Positions 9,435 through 16,841 of a stretch of DNA of 64,000 nucleotides are shown piece after piece. This DNA is from CAVXJN01 sp963762165. GTDB lineage: Bacteria; Pseudomonadota; Gammaproteobacteria; JASBUN01. The first letter of the stretch is position 1. Every line of letters begins with the position of its first letter. The stretch is from the NCBI GenBank assembly GCA_963762165.1, contig CAVXJN010000003.1, positions 1,178,001 through 1,242,000 on the forward strand, read 5' to 3'. The notes under the pieces were generated by a model, which ran no database searches, was not told where the DNA came from, and saw nothing but the letters and a program-made list of their open reading frames with translations. A program made the translations under genes and the position numbers.

Positions 9435-10211
9435 TCAGCGCCGTCGTCGCCGCAGCAGACCACCTAACCACAACCACGTTCCGCTGCCGGCCAGGACCAG
9501 CATCACGATGGCTGCGGCGTCCATCACATAGACTCCACCGTTGCCCAACAGCCGGCCACTATGCAGGTCCAGCAGTACCCGTTCCAACGATAAACCCGCC
9601 CCGCGGTGTCTGTGCAGAATCGAGGTGCGCAACGATTGCGGTACCGGGGTCGGAGCCGACCAACGCACCGTTGCCGGTTCCGTGTGGCTCTTCTGCCAGT
9701 GCGCGATTTCGCTGTCGCTGCGGAAATAACCGCTGGCCGCGTCCAACACCAGGTGTCCGTCGGCGTGCCGTCCTAGCCTGCGAACCCCCTCTGGAACACC
9801 GGCTTCGGCAGCCATCCGTTCCACCACTTCGCCCTGCTCGGTCAGCAGCCACACGGCGTCGCTGGAAGCGGCGGCCAGCAGCGGTTGCATGGATACGGCA
9901 CCGCGCAGGGGCGCGAACTCGCCTGCCAGCGGCTCGGTCTGCAGATACCAGTGCGCGCCCGCCTGGGTAAGTCGTTGCCCGCCTACCTCGTAGCTGACCA
10001 AGGGCCCTGGGGGTTCAATGCCATACCATGCCAGGATGGGCTCGGCGTGGACCGTGCGTTCGTCCAGGCGCAGCGCCTCGGTGTGATTCAGGGCAATGCC
10101 CGTAAGCGCAAGCAGTGTCACCAGCAAGGCCGCCGACACCCCCAGCCAGCGATGCCAGACATACCAGGACCGCAACTTGCTGCGGCGGCGATGGCGGCTG
10201 GGATGGGTCAT
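9435..10211 (-). CDS. PepSY-associated TM helix protein
   Basis: A 258-residue inner-membrane protein of the PepSY_TM family. It has a first helix near residues 22-45 (GVSAALLVTLLALTGIALNH), a large periplasmic part with PepSY-like features, and a last helix near 225-250 (AAAIVMLVLAGSGTWLWLGG) followed by an Arg-rich cytoplasmic end. Such proteins often occur with siderophore- or iron-reduction systems (PiuB/FoxB-like). Its ATG overlaps the stop of the FMN-binding gene (ATGA), and the operon begins with a Fur-like site, so a role in reductive iron handling or in passing electrons to the neighbour is inferred. It converges with ptsP, 12 nt away. Confidence 0.75.
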   Translation of the reverse strand: MTHPSRHRRRSKLRSWYVWHRWLGVSAALLVTLLALTGIALNHTEALRLDERTVHAEPILAWYGIEPPGPLVSYEVGGQRLTQAGAHWYLQTEPLAGEFAPLRGAVSMQPLLAAASSDAVWLLTEQGEVVERMAAEAGVPEGVRRLGRHADGHLVLDAASGYFRSDSEIAHWQKSHTEPATVRWSAPTPVPQSLRTSILHRHRGAGLSLERVLLDLHSGRLLGNGGVYVMDAAAIVMLVLAGSGTWLWLGGLLRRRRR

Positions 10212-10753
10212 GATCCGTCGACGACCTGGGCGTGCAGGAGCAGCGCCACGCGAGCCAGTTTTTTCAATGCCCGAACCGAGAGCGTGGCGCCGGAGATGCC
10301 ATCGATGGGCCGATCCAGACGTTGTTCCCGACCCAGGTTTGCGCCCACGAACTGGTCGGTGAAAAACGGATAGCGTACTTCCCAGCCCCGGCTTTCCCTG
10401 AACACCAGCACTTTGATGCGCTCGATACCTTGGCGGTCGACCACGATGCCCACGGTGATCGGTCGGTCCTTGCCGATTTCCTCCAGTACCCAGGCGGTGC
10501 GCCCGTTCACCATCCAGTAGCGCTCTCGCAAGGCCGCCGGCGGATGGCCGAGAATCGCTTCCACCTGATCGCGCAATTCACCGGTCAACCACAACACCCG
10601 GGAGGCAGGGGGTTCCTCGAAGGTCTCGGCCACGAAGCGTTCGGGTTTCTGATACACGTTTTCGGCCTGCGCCTGGGGCACAACGGCCAACGCCAGCCAC
10701 GACAGGCCGGCGCTGCATAGAGCCCACAGAAACCAGCGAGCGATGCGGGGCAT
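10208..10753 (-). CDS. Exported FMN-binding domain protein
   Basis: A 181-residue periplasmic protein. It has a signal peptide (WFLWALCSAGLSWLALAVVP, cut near AQAEN) and an FMN-binding domain whose C-terminal GISGATLSVRAL matches the threonine-flavinylation motif (S/D)GAT(x)S of the RnfG/NqrC/FmnB class. In characterised relatives an ApbE flavin transferase attaches FMN to this threonine; no apbE is seen nearby. ATG at 10753 is chosen because the signal peptide follows directly; an upstream in-frame start would add a non-hydrophobic stretch. It overlaps the PepSY gene by 4 nt and lies 31 nt after the porin gene. The three probably form a periplasmic electron-transfer or iron-reduction module. 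Confidence 0.8.
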   Translation of the reverse strand: MPRIARWFLWALCSAGLSWLALAVVPQAQAENVYQKPERFVAETFEEPPASRVLWLTGELRDQVEAILGHPPAALRERYWMVNGRTAWVLEEIGKDRPITVGIVVDRQGIERIKVLVFRESRGWEVRYPFFTDQFVGANLGREQRLDRPIDGISGATLSVRALKKLARVALLLHAQVVDGS

Positions 10754-10784
10754 AGTGCTTGTCCCGCATCGCTGCCGACGGGCC

Positions 10785-12029
10785 TCAGAACTGGTAGCCG
10801 AGGCCAATGTTGAAACCGTCATACTCGTTCGCGCCCGCCGGTGCTGTCTGGTCCTGGTAGTCGGCCTTGATCACCACATCCGGGTGCGGCCAATAGTTCA
10901 CGCCAACGTCCACCTGGGTGTACTCGGAATCGGCGGAGTCGCCGGCCCGATTGTCCCATTCGTTGTAACGGGCGAACAGGCCCAGCTGATCGCTGATCTT
11001 GTAGGAAGGTTCGATGTACCAACCCACCTGCTCATCGGCGCCTACCGCTTCCGGGCCGCTGCCGTCCAGGTCCCACATGGCGTACAGGGCGCGCAGGCCA
11101 AAGGGTCCCTGCTGCCATACGGCGTGGGTTTCGAACAGATTCGCAGACCCGGCGTTGGCGTCGCTGCCCTGGGTGATATCGGACTGGTGCTGGACAATGG
11201 CCGCCAGTTCCAGGCCGGGAACGCCGGTCCATTTCAGGCGCGCAGTTGCCGCCAGATCGTTGGCGGCGGCTTTGGCAGACTTCTGGCGTCCGCTGCGTAC
11301 CGCGTAGTTGCTCGATGCGGATGTGTTCAGGCCCTCGTGCACGGCCGCGTCGTAGCTCCAGCCTGGGGCGATTTCACCACTCAGGGCGGCACCGGCTGCC
11401 CACCAGGTGGTGGGAACGATGTTGCTCTCCACCGGATTGCGCTCGGTGCCGTAGAAGGTATTGGGCTCGTGGGTTTCGTTGAGAATACCAACGGGCAGCA
11501 GGAACACACCGCCCTTGGCGCGATGGTTTTCGTTCAGGTCGAACTCGACGTAAGCCTGTTCCAGCTCCACTTCACCGGAGTCCTCGCCGCCCTCGACCAG
11601 AGCGTGTTCCACTTCCAGTTCCGAGAAAAAGCGCATGTTGTCGCTGAATTCGTGACCGAAGAACAGCACGAAACGGTGGAAGTCGAGTTCCTTTTTGTCG
11701 GACGCGCCGGCCAGCTGATTGTCCAGGTTGTTGTAGTGCAGCTCGCCGTAGCCGCCGATTGCCGTGTCATCGGATCCACCGTGACCTGTGCCAGCGTGGT
11801 CTGCGCCGTCAGCCATGTTGCGCTTGTGAACTTCTTCGACCGCGTCGCCAGTGGCCTCAACCCGTTGTTCCAGCTGCTGGTTGCGCGCCTTGAGGCGTTC
11901 GATTTCCTGCTGCTGCTGCTGTATCTGCTCCCACATCTGCTCGAGTGTCGGCGTCGTCGCCAGCAGGCTGGTGCTGGCCAGGGTTGCCGCCAGGCCGAGC
12001 GCGGTGGATAGAATGACTCGGATCGCCAT
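10785..12029 (-). CDS. Outer-membrane porin-like protein with N-terminal coiled coil
   Basis: A 414-residue exported protein. After a signal peptide (ILSTALGLAATLASTSLLAT) there is a coiled coil (MWEQIQQQQQEIERLKARNQ and onward) and a His/Gly/Asp-rich linker. A beta-barrel follows with alternating aromatic and charged strands, ending in the aromatic C-terminus FNIGLGYQF expected of BAM substrates. It resembles the phosphate-selective porin O/P-like group. ATG at 12029 has a good GGGAGG site nine bases upstream. A Fur-like box lies about 75 nt upstream, and FMN-binding and PepSY genes follow, so iron-limited expression is likely. The transported substrate is unknown. Confidence 0.82.
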   Translation of the reverse strand: MAIRVILSTALGLAATLASTSLLATTPTLEQMWEQIQQQQQEIERLKARNQQLEQRVEATGDAVEEVHKRNMADGADHAGTGHGGSDDTAIGGYGELHYNNLDNQLAGASDKKELDFHRFVLFFGHEFSDNMRFFSELEVEHALVEGGEDSGEVELEQAYVEFDLNENHRAKGGVFLLPVGILNETHEPNTFYGTERNPVESNIVPTTWWAAGAALSGEIAPGWSYDAAVHEGLNTSASSNYAVRSGRQKSAKAAANDLAATARLKWTGVPGLELAAIVQHQSDITQGSDANAGSANLFETHAVWQQGPFGLRALYAMWDLDGSGPEAVGADEQVGWYIEPSYKISDQLGLFARYNEWDNRAGDSADSEYTQVDVGVNYWPHPDVVIKADYQDQTAPAGANEYDGFNIGLGYQF

Positions 12030-12101
12030 CGAGATGAACCTCCCTAAAGAACAAGTGAATGTGCAAAACGAGGGGGGCATTATAAATAGCGCTAACAAAA
12101 A

Positions 12102-12116
12102 TGCAAATAGTTATCA
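12102..12116 (-). promoter_or_regulatory. Probable Fur box upstream of the porin operon
   Basis: On the minus strand TGATAACTATTTGCA matches the 7-1-7 Fur core TGATAATnATTATCA at 11 of the 14 defined positions. It sits in an AT-rich patch within otherwise GC-rich DNA, about 75 nt upstream of the porin start. Fe-Fur binding here would repress the porin/FMN-binding/PepSY operon when iron is plentiful. Confidence 0.6.
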
Positions 12117-12258
12117 TTTAGCTTTAGCTAACCAGAAGGCGTGTCCAGGCCTCTGATGGAAAAGAAAAAGTGCCGGGGGTCATGGAGTCCGCGTGGGGTC
12201 GGGTGCTACACTTTCGGCCAATTCAAACCCAGCGTCTGTTGCAGACGAGGAGTGGTTC

Positions 12259-12666
12259 ATGGACCAGACACAGACAGTACAAGGGCAAGCGCCGGCATTC
12301 AATCCGATGCTCGGCGACGCCGAGGTGCGGCTGACCGATGCCGCGACTTCGAAGCTTGCGGAGCTGTTCAAGGAAACGGATGACGATATCGAGGCGATTC
12401 GGGTCTACGTCAGCGGTGGCGGCTGTGGCGGCATGAGCTATGGCATGACCTTCGCAGACAGCCGCAGCGTATTCGACTGCGTGCTGGAAGCCGATGGTTT
12501 CAAAGTGTATGTGGACAGCGTCGCTTTGAATTTTCTCAAGGGCGTGGAAATCGATTACGTCGAACGCCCCACAGGTGCGAGTTTCGTATTCAACAACGTG
12601 TTCGCCAGCACCGGCGGTAGCGGCACCTGCGGCGCCTGTGGCGCGGCAGGCGGTGGTTGCGCCTGA
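12259..12666 (+). CDS. A-type iron-sulfur carrier (HesB/IscA family)
   Basis: Predicted scaffold or carrier that delivers Fe-S clusters to apoproteins. The 135 residues contain the HesB fold with the three conserved cysteine positions: YVSGGGCGGMSYGMTF and a C-terminal GTCGACGAAGGGC that carries an extra Cys. Its N-terminus has about 30 extra residues compared with a typical 107-residue IscA. ATG at 12259 is preceded by GAGGAG at correct spacing; upstream in-frame codons are ignored. It differs from the ErpA at 20.9 kb, so the window carries two A-type carriers. The following ATP-grasp gene overlaps its stop. The extra cysteine may alter cluster binding. Confidence 0.88.
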   Translation: MDQTQTVQGQAPAFNPMLGDAEVRLTDAATSKLAELFKETDDDIEAIRVYVSGGGCGGMSYGMTFADSRSVFDCVLEADGFKVYVDSVALNFLKGVEIDYVERPTGASFVFNNVFASTGGSGTCGACGAAGGGCA

Positions 12667-13947
12667 GCCAGCCCGAAGCCGGCGGCGGCCCTCGCCGCCG
12701 GGTACTGCTGGTCGCGCCCGCCAGTAGCTATCGCATCGCCCCGTATCTCGCTGCCGCGCACCGCCTTGGGATCGAGCCGGTAGTCGTTTCCCAAGGCGAA
12801 CATTCGCTGGTGGGGGCGGTGGCCGGCGGCATCCAAATCGATTTTGCCGATCAGGCTGCCGCGTTGGACACCGTGCTGGCTGCTTGCGCTGCCAACGCAC
12901 CTGCGGCAGTCATCGCTACCGACGACGCCGGCGTGGCGCTCGCGGCACAAATCGCCCGGCGACTGAATCTCCCCCACAATCCTCCCGAAGCCGCGCAAAT
13001 CGCCCGGCGCAAGGACTTGGCACGGGCGCGATTGACGCAAGCCGGTGTTCCCGTGCCTCGATTCTGGTTGCTCGATCTTGCGCGGCCGCTAGCGCCGCAA
13101 TTGCGACGACGTGGCGTTCCCGTGCGTGGTCAAGCCGTTGGCGCTTTCAGGAAGTCGAGGCGTGATCCGCGCCGACGACCCGGCGCAATTGCGGCGGCGT
13201 GCGCTCGTACTGCCGCCATAGTGGCGCGGGAACAGCCGGGCGATCGCGAGCTGTCCCAGCGCCTGCTGGTGGAGGAATTCATACCGGGTCCCGAAGTGGC
13301 GCTCGAAGGCATGCTCGATGACGGGCGATTGCAGGTACTGACCTTGTTCGATAAGCCCGATCCCTTGGACGGTCCGTACTTTGAGGAGACTTATTACGTC
13401 AGCCCCTCGCGCTTGGCGGCGGCTGTGCAAACAGCGTATTGCCACGCGCGTGAGCGAAGCCTGTGCCGCCTATGGTCTGCGGCATGGACCGGTGCATGCC
13501 GAATTGCGCTATGGCGTGATCAGGCCTGGGTGTTGGAGATTGCGGCCCGCACCATCGGCGGTCAATGTGCGCGCATCTTGCGTTACGGAGCCGGCCACAG
13601 TCTGGAGGAACTGGTGCTTTCACAAGCGCTCGGGAATGCAATTGGCGCACACGAACATGGAATTCGCGGCGGGGGTGCTGATGATCCCGACGCCGGACCG
13701 CGGCATCCTGCGCCGCGTTGAGGGCGTGCTGGATGCAGCCAAGGTGGAGGGTGTCGAAGAAGTCGAAATCAGCGTGCGGGAGGGATATGAACTCGTGCCG
13801 CTGCCCGAAGGCGCATCCTATCTCGGTTTCGTGTTCGCCCGAGCGCAGACCGCCGACCAGGTGGAGCGCGCATTGCGCGCTGCCCATGGCTGCCTGCGAA
13901 TCGTCACCGCGCCGGTACTACCCGTTGCCGAGTCCGCGGGTGCGTGA
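12657..13947 (+). CDS. ATP-grasp domain protein (several indels)
   Basis: Predicted ATP-dependent carboxylate-amine/thiol ligase-like protein of about 430 residues. The N-terminal pre-ATP-grasp domain (RRVLLVAPASSYRIAPYLAA) is followed by an ATP-grasp core with LVEEFIPGPEVALEGML. Metal and adenine-binding elements are FDKPDPLDGPYFEETYYVSP and EIAARTIGGQ. A C-terminal domain, GVLMIPTPDRGILRRVEGVL, is like that of L-amino-acid ligases. At least four indels (about 13100, 13200, 13430-13500 and 13650) move the frame back and forth, pointing to errors. TTG at 12657, overlapping the carrier gene by 10 nt, is the only start near the N-terminus. The substrate is unknown; tight coupling to the Fe-S carrier is notable. 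Confidence 0.72.
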
Positions 13948-13950
13948 GCG

Positions 13951-14232
13951 TTATTTCTTTCGCCCGGGTGGCCGAAACGCTTCGCCGCCGGTGTATTGAC
14001 CCTCGCCGAACAAAAAACCTTTCATGTGTTCCTCAATCAGGTCAATGGTCTTTGGGTCGGCGGTATTGAGCCCATTCTCGTTGATGATCATGGTGAGCTG
14101 CTCAAGCCATTTCTGCCAGCCTTCCTTCGATACGTTGTCATAGATCCGCTGGCCCAGGTCGCCGGGATGGGGCGCTTCGTCAAGGCCTTCGGCTTCACGT
14201 TTCAATACTACGCACTGTACGGTTCGGGTCAT
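13951..14232 (-). CDS. yggX: Fe(2+)-trafficking protein YggX
   Basis: Small cytoplasmic protein linked in enterobacteria to protection of Fe-S proteins from oxidative damage and to iron trafficking. The 93 residues are complete and match the family throughout: MTRTVQCVVLKREAEGLDE with the conserved Cys, then GDLGQRIYDNVSKEGWQKWL, MIINENGLN and EEHMKGFLFGEG. The ATG lies about 67 nt after the hemJ stop. Its 3' end converges with the ATP-grasp gene, 3 nt away. It is the fourth iron-related gene within 5 kb. Confidence 0.95.
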   Translation of the reverse strand: MTRTVQCVVLKREAEGLDEAPHPGDLGQRIYDNVSKEGWQKWLEQLTMIINENGLNTADPKTIDLIEEHMKGFLFGEGQYTGGEAFRPPGRKK

Positions 14233-14299
14233 CGGCGTCGGTCTCGGTTCGTTTGCGGGACGCGAATTTTAGCATTCGCGGCCCGCGGGTACGACCGCT

Positions 14300-14743
14300 T
14301 CAGAATGGTTTGACGATCACCAAAATGACCACGCCAACCAGAACCAGGACAGGGAATTCGTTCAGCCAGCGGTAGAACACGTGGCCGTGGCGGTTGCGAT
14401 CGTGCTTGAAATCCAGCAACAGCTTGCCGCAGTAAACATGATATGCGACCAGGACTGTCACCAGCGCCAGCTTGGCGTGCATCCATCCCATGTGTGCGTA
14501 CACCTGCCAGCCCGAAAACAGCATCCACAGACCGAGCCCCACGGTGATGATCGCGCCGGGGGTGGTAATGCCCCAGAACAGCTTGCGCTCCATGATTTTG
14601 AAACGCTCGATGCCGACCCGGTCCGTAGTCGCTGCATGATAGACGAACAAGCGCGGCAGATAGAACAAGCCGGCGAACCAAGTCACCATGAAGATGACGT
14701 GAAACGCGAGCAGCCAATTGTGAGCTGTGATTGCCTGATGCAT
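14300..14743 (-). CDS. hemJ: Protoporphyrinogen IX oxidase HemJ
   Basis: Oxidises protoporphyrinogen IX to protoporphyrin IX in haem synthesis, in the inner membrane. The 147-residue protein has four hydrophobic helices. Typical HemJ elements are HVIFMVTWFAGLFYLPRLFV, a conserved WMHAKLALV and a FRWLNE-like C-terminus (FYRWLNEFPVLVLV). It is intact. The ATG is 9 nt after the stop of the TlpA-like thioredoxin gene, so the two are probably co-transcribed. Length and motifs match the family. Confidence 0.93.
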   Translation of the reverse strand: MHQAITAHNWLLAFHVIFMVTWFAGLFYLPRLFVYHAATTDRVGIERFKIMERKLFWGITTPGAIITVGLGLWMLFSGWQVYAHMGWMHAKLALVTVLVAYHVYCGKLLLDFKHDRNRHGHVFYRWLNEFPVLVLVGVVILVIVKPF

Positions 14744-14752
14744 GGACGTTGC

Positions 14753-15263
14753 TCAGGCGGCTGGCAGCATGGCGCGGATGGTTTGGTCGAGCTTGTCCAT
14801 GTCCAGCAGCCCGGCTTTGCGCATGACCACCCGACCGTCGGGCGCGATCAGGATCGTGGTGGGCGTGATCGCCCGCTGCAGACCGAACGCCCGCATTGCG
14901 CTGCGGTCCAGGTCCAGGGCGACTGGATAGGGAATGTCGCGCTGTTTGGCCATCGCCATGACCTGATCCGGGCGGATCGTAGTACACGGCAATGCCGATC
15001 ACCTCCAGGCCGTGCGGCTCCAGGCTGCGGTACAACGCTTTCAGTGCCGGGAGTTCTTTGATGCAAGTGGGGCAAGTAGTGGCCCAAAACGTCACCAGGA
15101 CCGGCCGATCGCGCAAGCTGGACAAGCGCAATTTGGCGCCGGTGATGGTCAGCAACTGAATGTCCGGCGCGGTGCCGTTGCCGGCCGGGCTCAGCCAGAA
15201 CCATCCTGCGATGGCCAGAAGCACGACCACCGCCGCGCCGCTCAGGACATCTTTTGCTTTCAT
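14753..15263 (-). CDS. TlpA-type thioredoxin-like protein (one frameshift)
   Basis: Membrane-anchored periplasmic thiol-disulfide protein. An N-terminal anchor (GAAVVVLLAIAGWFWLSPAG) is followed by a TlpA/ResA-like fold with FWATTCPTCIKELPALKALY (redox CPTC). The second half includes PYPVALDLDRSAMRAFGLQ and the cis-Pro segment ITPTTILIAPDGRVV. The frame changes around 14970-14990 in a region that should read VIGIAVYYDP then PDQVMAMAKQ; similarity is otherwise continuous. Known relatives reduce cytochrome c or copper-protein thiols. It sits between an ECF sigma/anti-sigma pair and hemJ, suggesting envelope redox or haem-related work. Confidence 0.85.
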
Positions 15264-15351
15264 CGAAGAATCGCAGATTCGCTGCCGTGTCGGCGTTGCA
15301 GATAGTAGCGGTTTCGCGGGGTTCGGGGAACCCGGCCGCAGCGGCCGGGGT

Positions 15352-16090
15352 TCAGATCATGATGTAGCTCCAGCCTTCCTGGCGCCGGTTGATGATCTCG
15401 CTGAGCGCCGAGGGCACGACCTCGGTGCGGGGTAGCAGTGGCGGCGGCGCACCGCGACGTTCGGTGATTCGCTGCAGTGCTTTGCCACACGCCAAAAGCG
15501 ACAGATTGTCGTAGCGGGCTTTCATGGCCTCGATGCGGCTCGCGAATGGGCTTTGGTCCGCGCGCAGTAGATTCAGACCGTCGCCGTTGGCGAGAATGGC
15601 CACCTGTATCGGCTTGCCGCGGGCGCTACGGTCGGATAGTAGTTGCTCCGCCTCATCCAGCACCGTTGCAAGTTTGAAACGATCGTCGGTGGTGACATGC
15701 AGCATAATGCGTACCGGTTCCTGGCTCGCCTGATCTGCCTGCGACACTTCGACCGTGCGGGCGATGTCCATCAAGGTCTGGCTCTGGCGCAGACTGCTGT
15801 GAACCAGCCAGCCGGAACCCAAGCCGAGCCCGAGCAACAAAACCGCAGCCAGCCCGCGGCTCCAACCCTGATTTGCGGCGCGACTGCTTTTGCTGGCGGT
15901 CGGCGCCGGGGGGGTGCTGATAGCCGAGCTTCACCAGATCGCGCACCGTGCGCAAGTCGCATAAGCGCCGGCCGAGTCCGTCTCCCTCGCGCACGGCTTC
16001 CATGAGTTGGCGGCGTTCGTCGTCGGCCAGTTCATTGTCGACGTAAGCGTTGAGGAATTCTTCGGAAAACCGGTCGTCGCGCTTGCTCAT
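15352..16090 (-). CDS. Anti-sigma-like membrane protein with C-terminal DsrE domain (one frameshift)
   Basis: A fusion of about 245 residues. The N-terminal 55 residues (FLNAYVDNELADDERRQLME and on) resemble the helical anti-sigma domain, but lack the usual HxxxCxxC zinc motif. One transmembrane helix follows (GLAAVLLLGLGLGSGWLVH), then a DsrE/F-like domain: RIMLHVTTDDRFKLATVLDE, VQVAILANGDGLNLL-like strand, LLACGKALQ with a conserved Cys, and EVVPSALSEIINRRQEGWSY. The frame breaks exactly at a seven-G run (15908-15915), so a homopolymer error is the simplest cause. Its ATG overlaps the sigma-factor stop (ATGA), as expected for a cognate anti-sigma factor. The DsrE domain would face the periplasm. 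Confidence 0.75.
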
Positions 16091-16632
16091 TTGACTCTCC
16101 GCAAAGTCGTGCTTTCTGCGGTTGGGGCGAACTCAAGCAGTTTTTCGCTGAGCGCACGGCGCGCCCGGCAGATCCGGCTCATGACGGTACCGATGGGAAT
16201 GTCCAGTACGGCTGCGACTTCAGCATAGCTGCATCCTTCAAGATCGACCAGGGTCAGCGTCTGGCGCTGTCCGCTGGGAAGATCCGAAACCGCTGCGCGG
16301 ACCCGATCCACCAGGGTCGCCGCATCGTGCAGCCGTTCCGGTGTCATTTCGTGGCCCAGCACGATGGTGTCGATGTCCGTGGTCGGCCGCAGTCGACGCA
16401 AATGGTCGCACCAGCAATTGTTGAGTATCCGGAACAGCCATGTGCGCACGGCTGCGGCTTCACGCAGTTGGGTTCGGTTACGCAATGCCTTTGCCATGGA
16501 CTCCTGCACCAGGTCGTCGGCGGTGTCCGGGTCGCCGCACCAGGAATAGGCCAAGCGGTACAGGCGTTCGCGGTTGTCCTCGAGTTGCCGATGGAATTCT
16601 CCCGATGCGCATAGCCGCCTGAGTATATTCAT
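16087..16632 (-). CDS. ECF-subfamily RNA polymerase sigma factor
   Basis: A 181-residue sigma-70 family factor. Region 2 (LYRLAYSWCGDPDTADDLVQ, then ESMAKALRN, AVRTWLFRILNNCWCDHLRR) binds core and the -10 element. Region 4 (LPSGQRQTLTLVDLEGCSYA, then EVAAVLDIPIGTVMSRICRA) is the -35 helix-turn-helix. There is no region 1.1 or 3. It is intact. The 4-nt overlap with the downstream anti-sigma/DsrE gene marks a regulated pair. A perfect 11-bp inverted repeat starts about 50 nt upstream. I see no obvious duplicate of an autoregulated promoter motif in the window, so the regulon is unknown. Confidence 0.9.
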   Translation of the reverse strand: MNILRRLCASGEFHRQLEDNRERLYRLAYSWCGDPDTADDLVQESMAKALRNRTQLREAAAVRTWLFRILNNCWCDHLRRLRPTTDIDTIVLGHEMTPERLHDAATLVDRVRAAVSDLPSGQRQTLTLVDLEGCSYAEVAAVLDIPIGTVMSRICRARRALSEKLLEFAPTAESTTLRRVK

Positions 16633-16683
16633 TTGGAATCGGTCCCCCGTCGCCGATATGTACGAAAAGACGCCGCTGGAGCG

Positions 16684-16725
16684 TGATTTATTCCCTAGAC
16701 CGCGTGCCGCGGACGGAATAAATCA
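16684..16725. repeat. Nested inverted repeat upstream of the ECF sigma gene
   Basis: TGATTTATTCC (16684-16694) is perfectly complementary to GGAATAAATCA (16715-16725). Between them CCGCG/CGCGG forms a second 5-bp stem (16700-16704 with 16708-16712). There is no U-tract on either strand, so this is not a standard terminator. It could be an operator, an RNA structure in the sigma leader, or a cruciform. Confidence 0.75.
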
Positions 16726-16800
16726 GCATGGGGCTGCGTCTTGGATCCGTGGCCGCGGATGCTCCTGAGCGGTATCAATGTGATGCGCCGATTTTGGGCG

Positions 16801-16833
16801 CCCGGCCGGTGTGCGGCCGGGTTTATTTTATTC
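16801..16833 (+). terminator. Orphan intrinsic terminator, plus-strand orientation
   Basis: Stem CCCGGCCG / CGGCCGGG (16801-16808 with 16814-16821), 5-nt loop, then TTTATTTTATT. It is oriented for plus-strand transcription, yet no plus-strand gene lies within several kb upstream. On the minus strand, after the ClC gene, no U-tract follows the stem. It may end an unannotated transcript or stop readthrough into the ClC gene. Confidence 0.65.
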
Positions 16834-16841
16834 AGCCGAGA

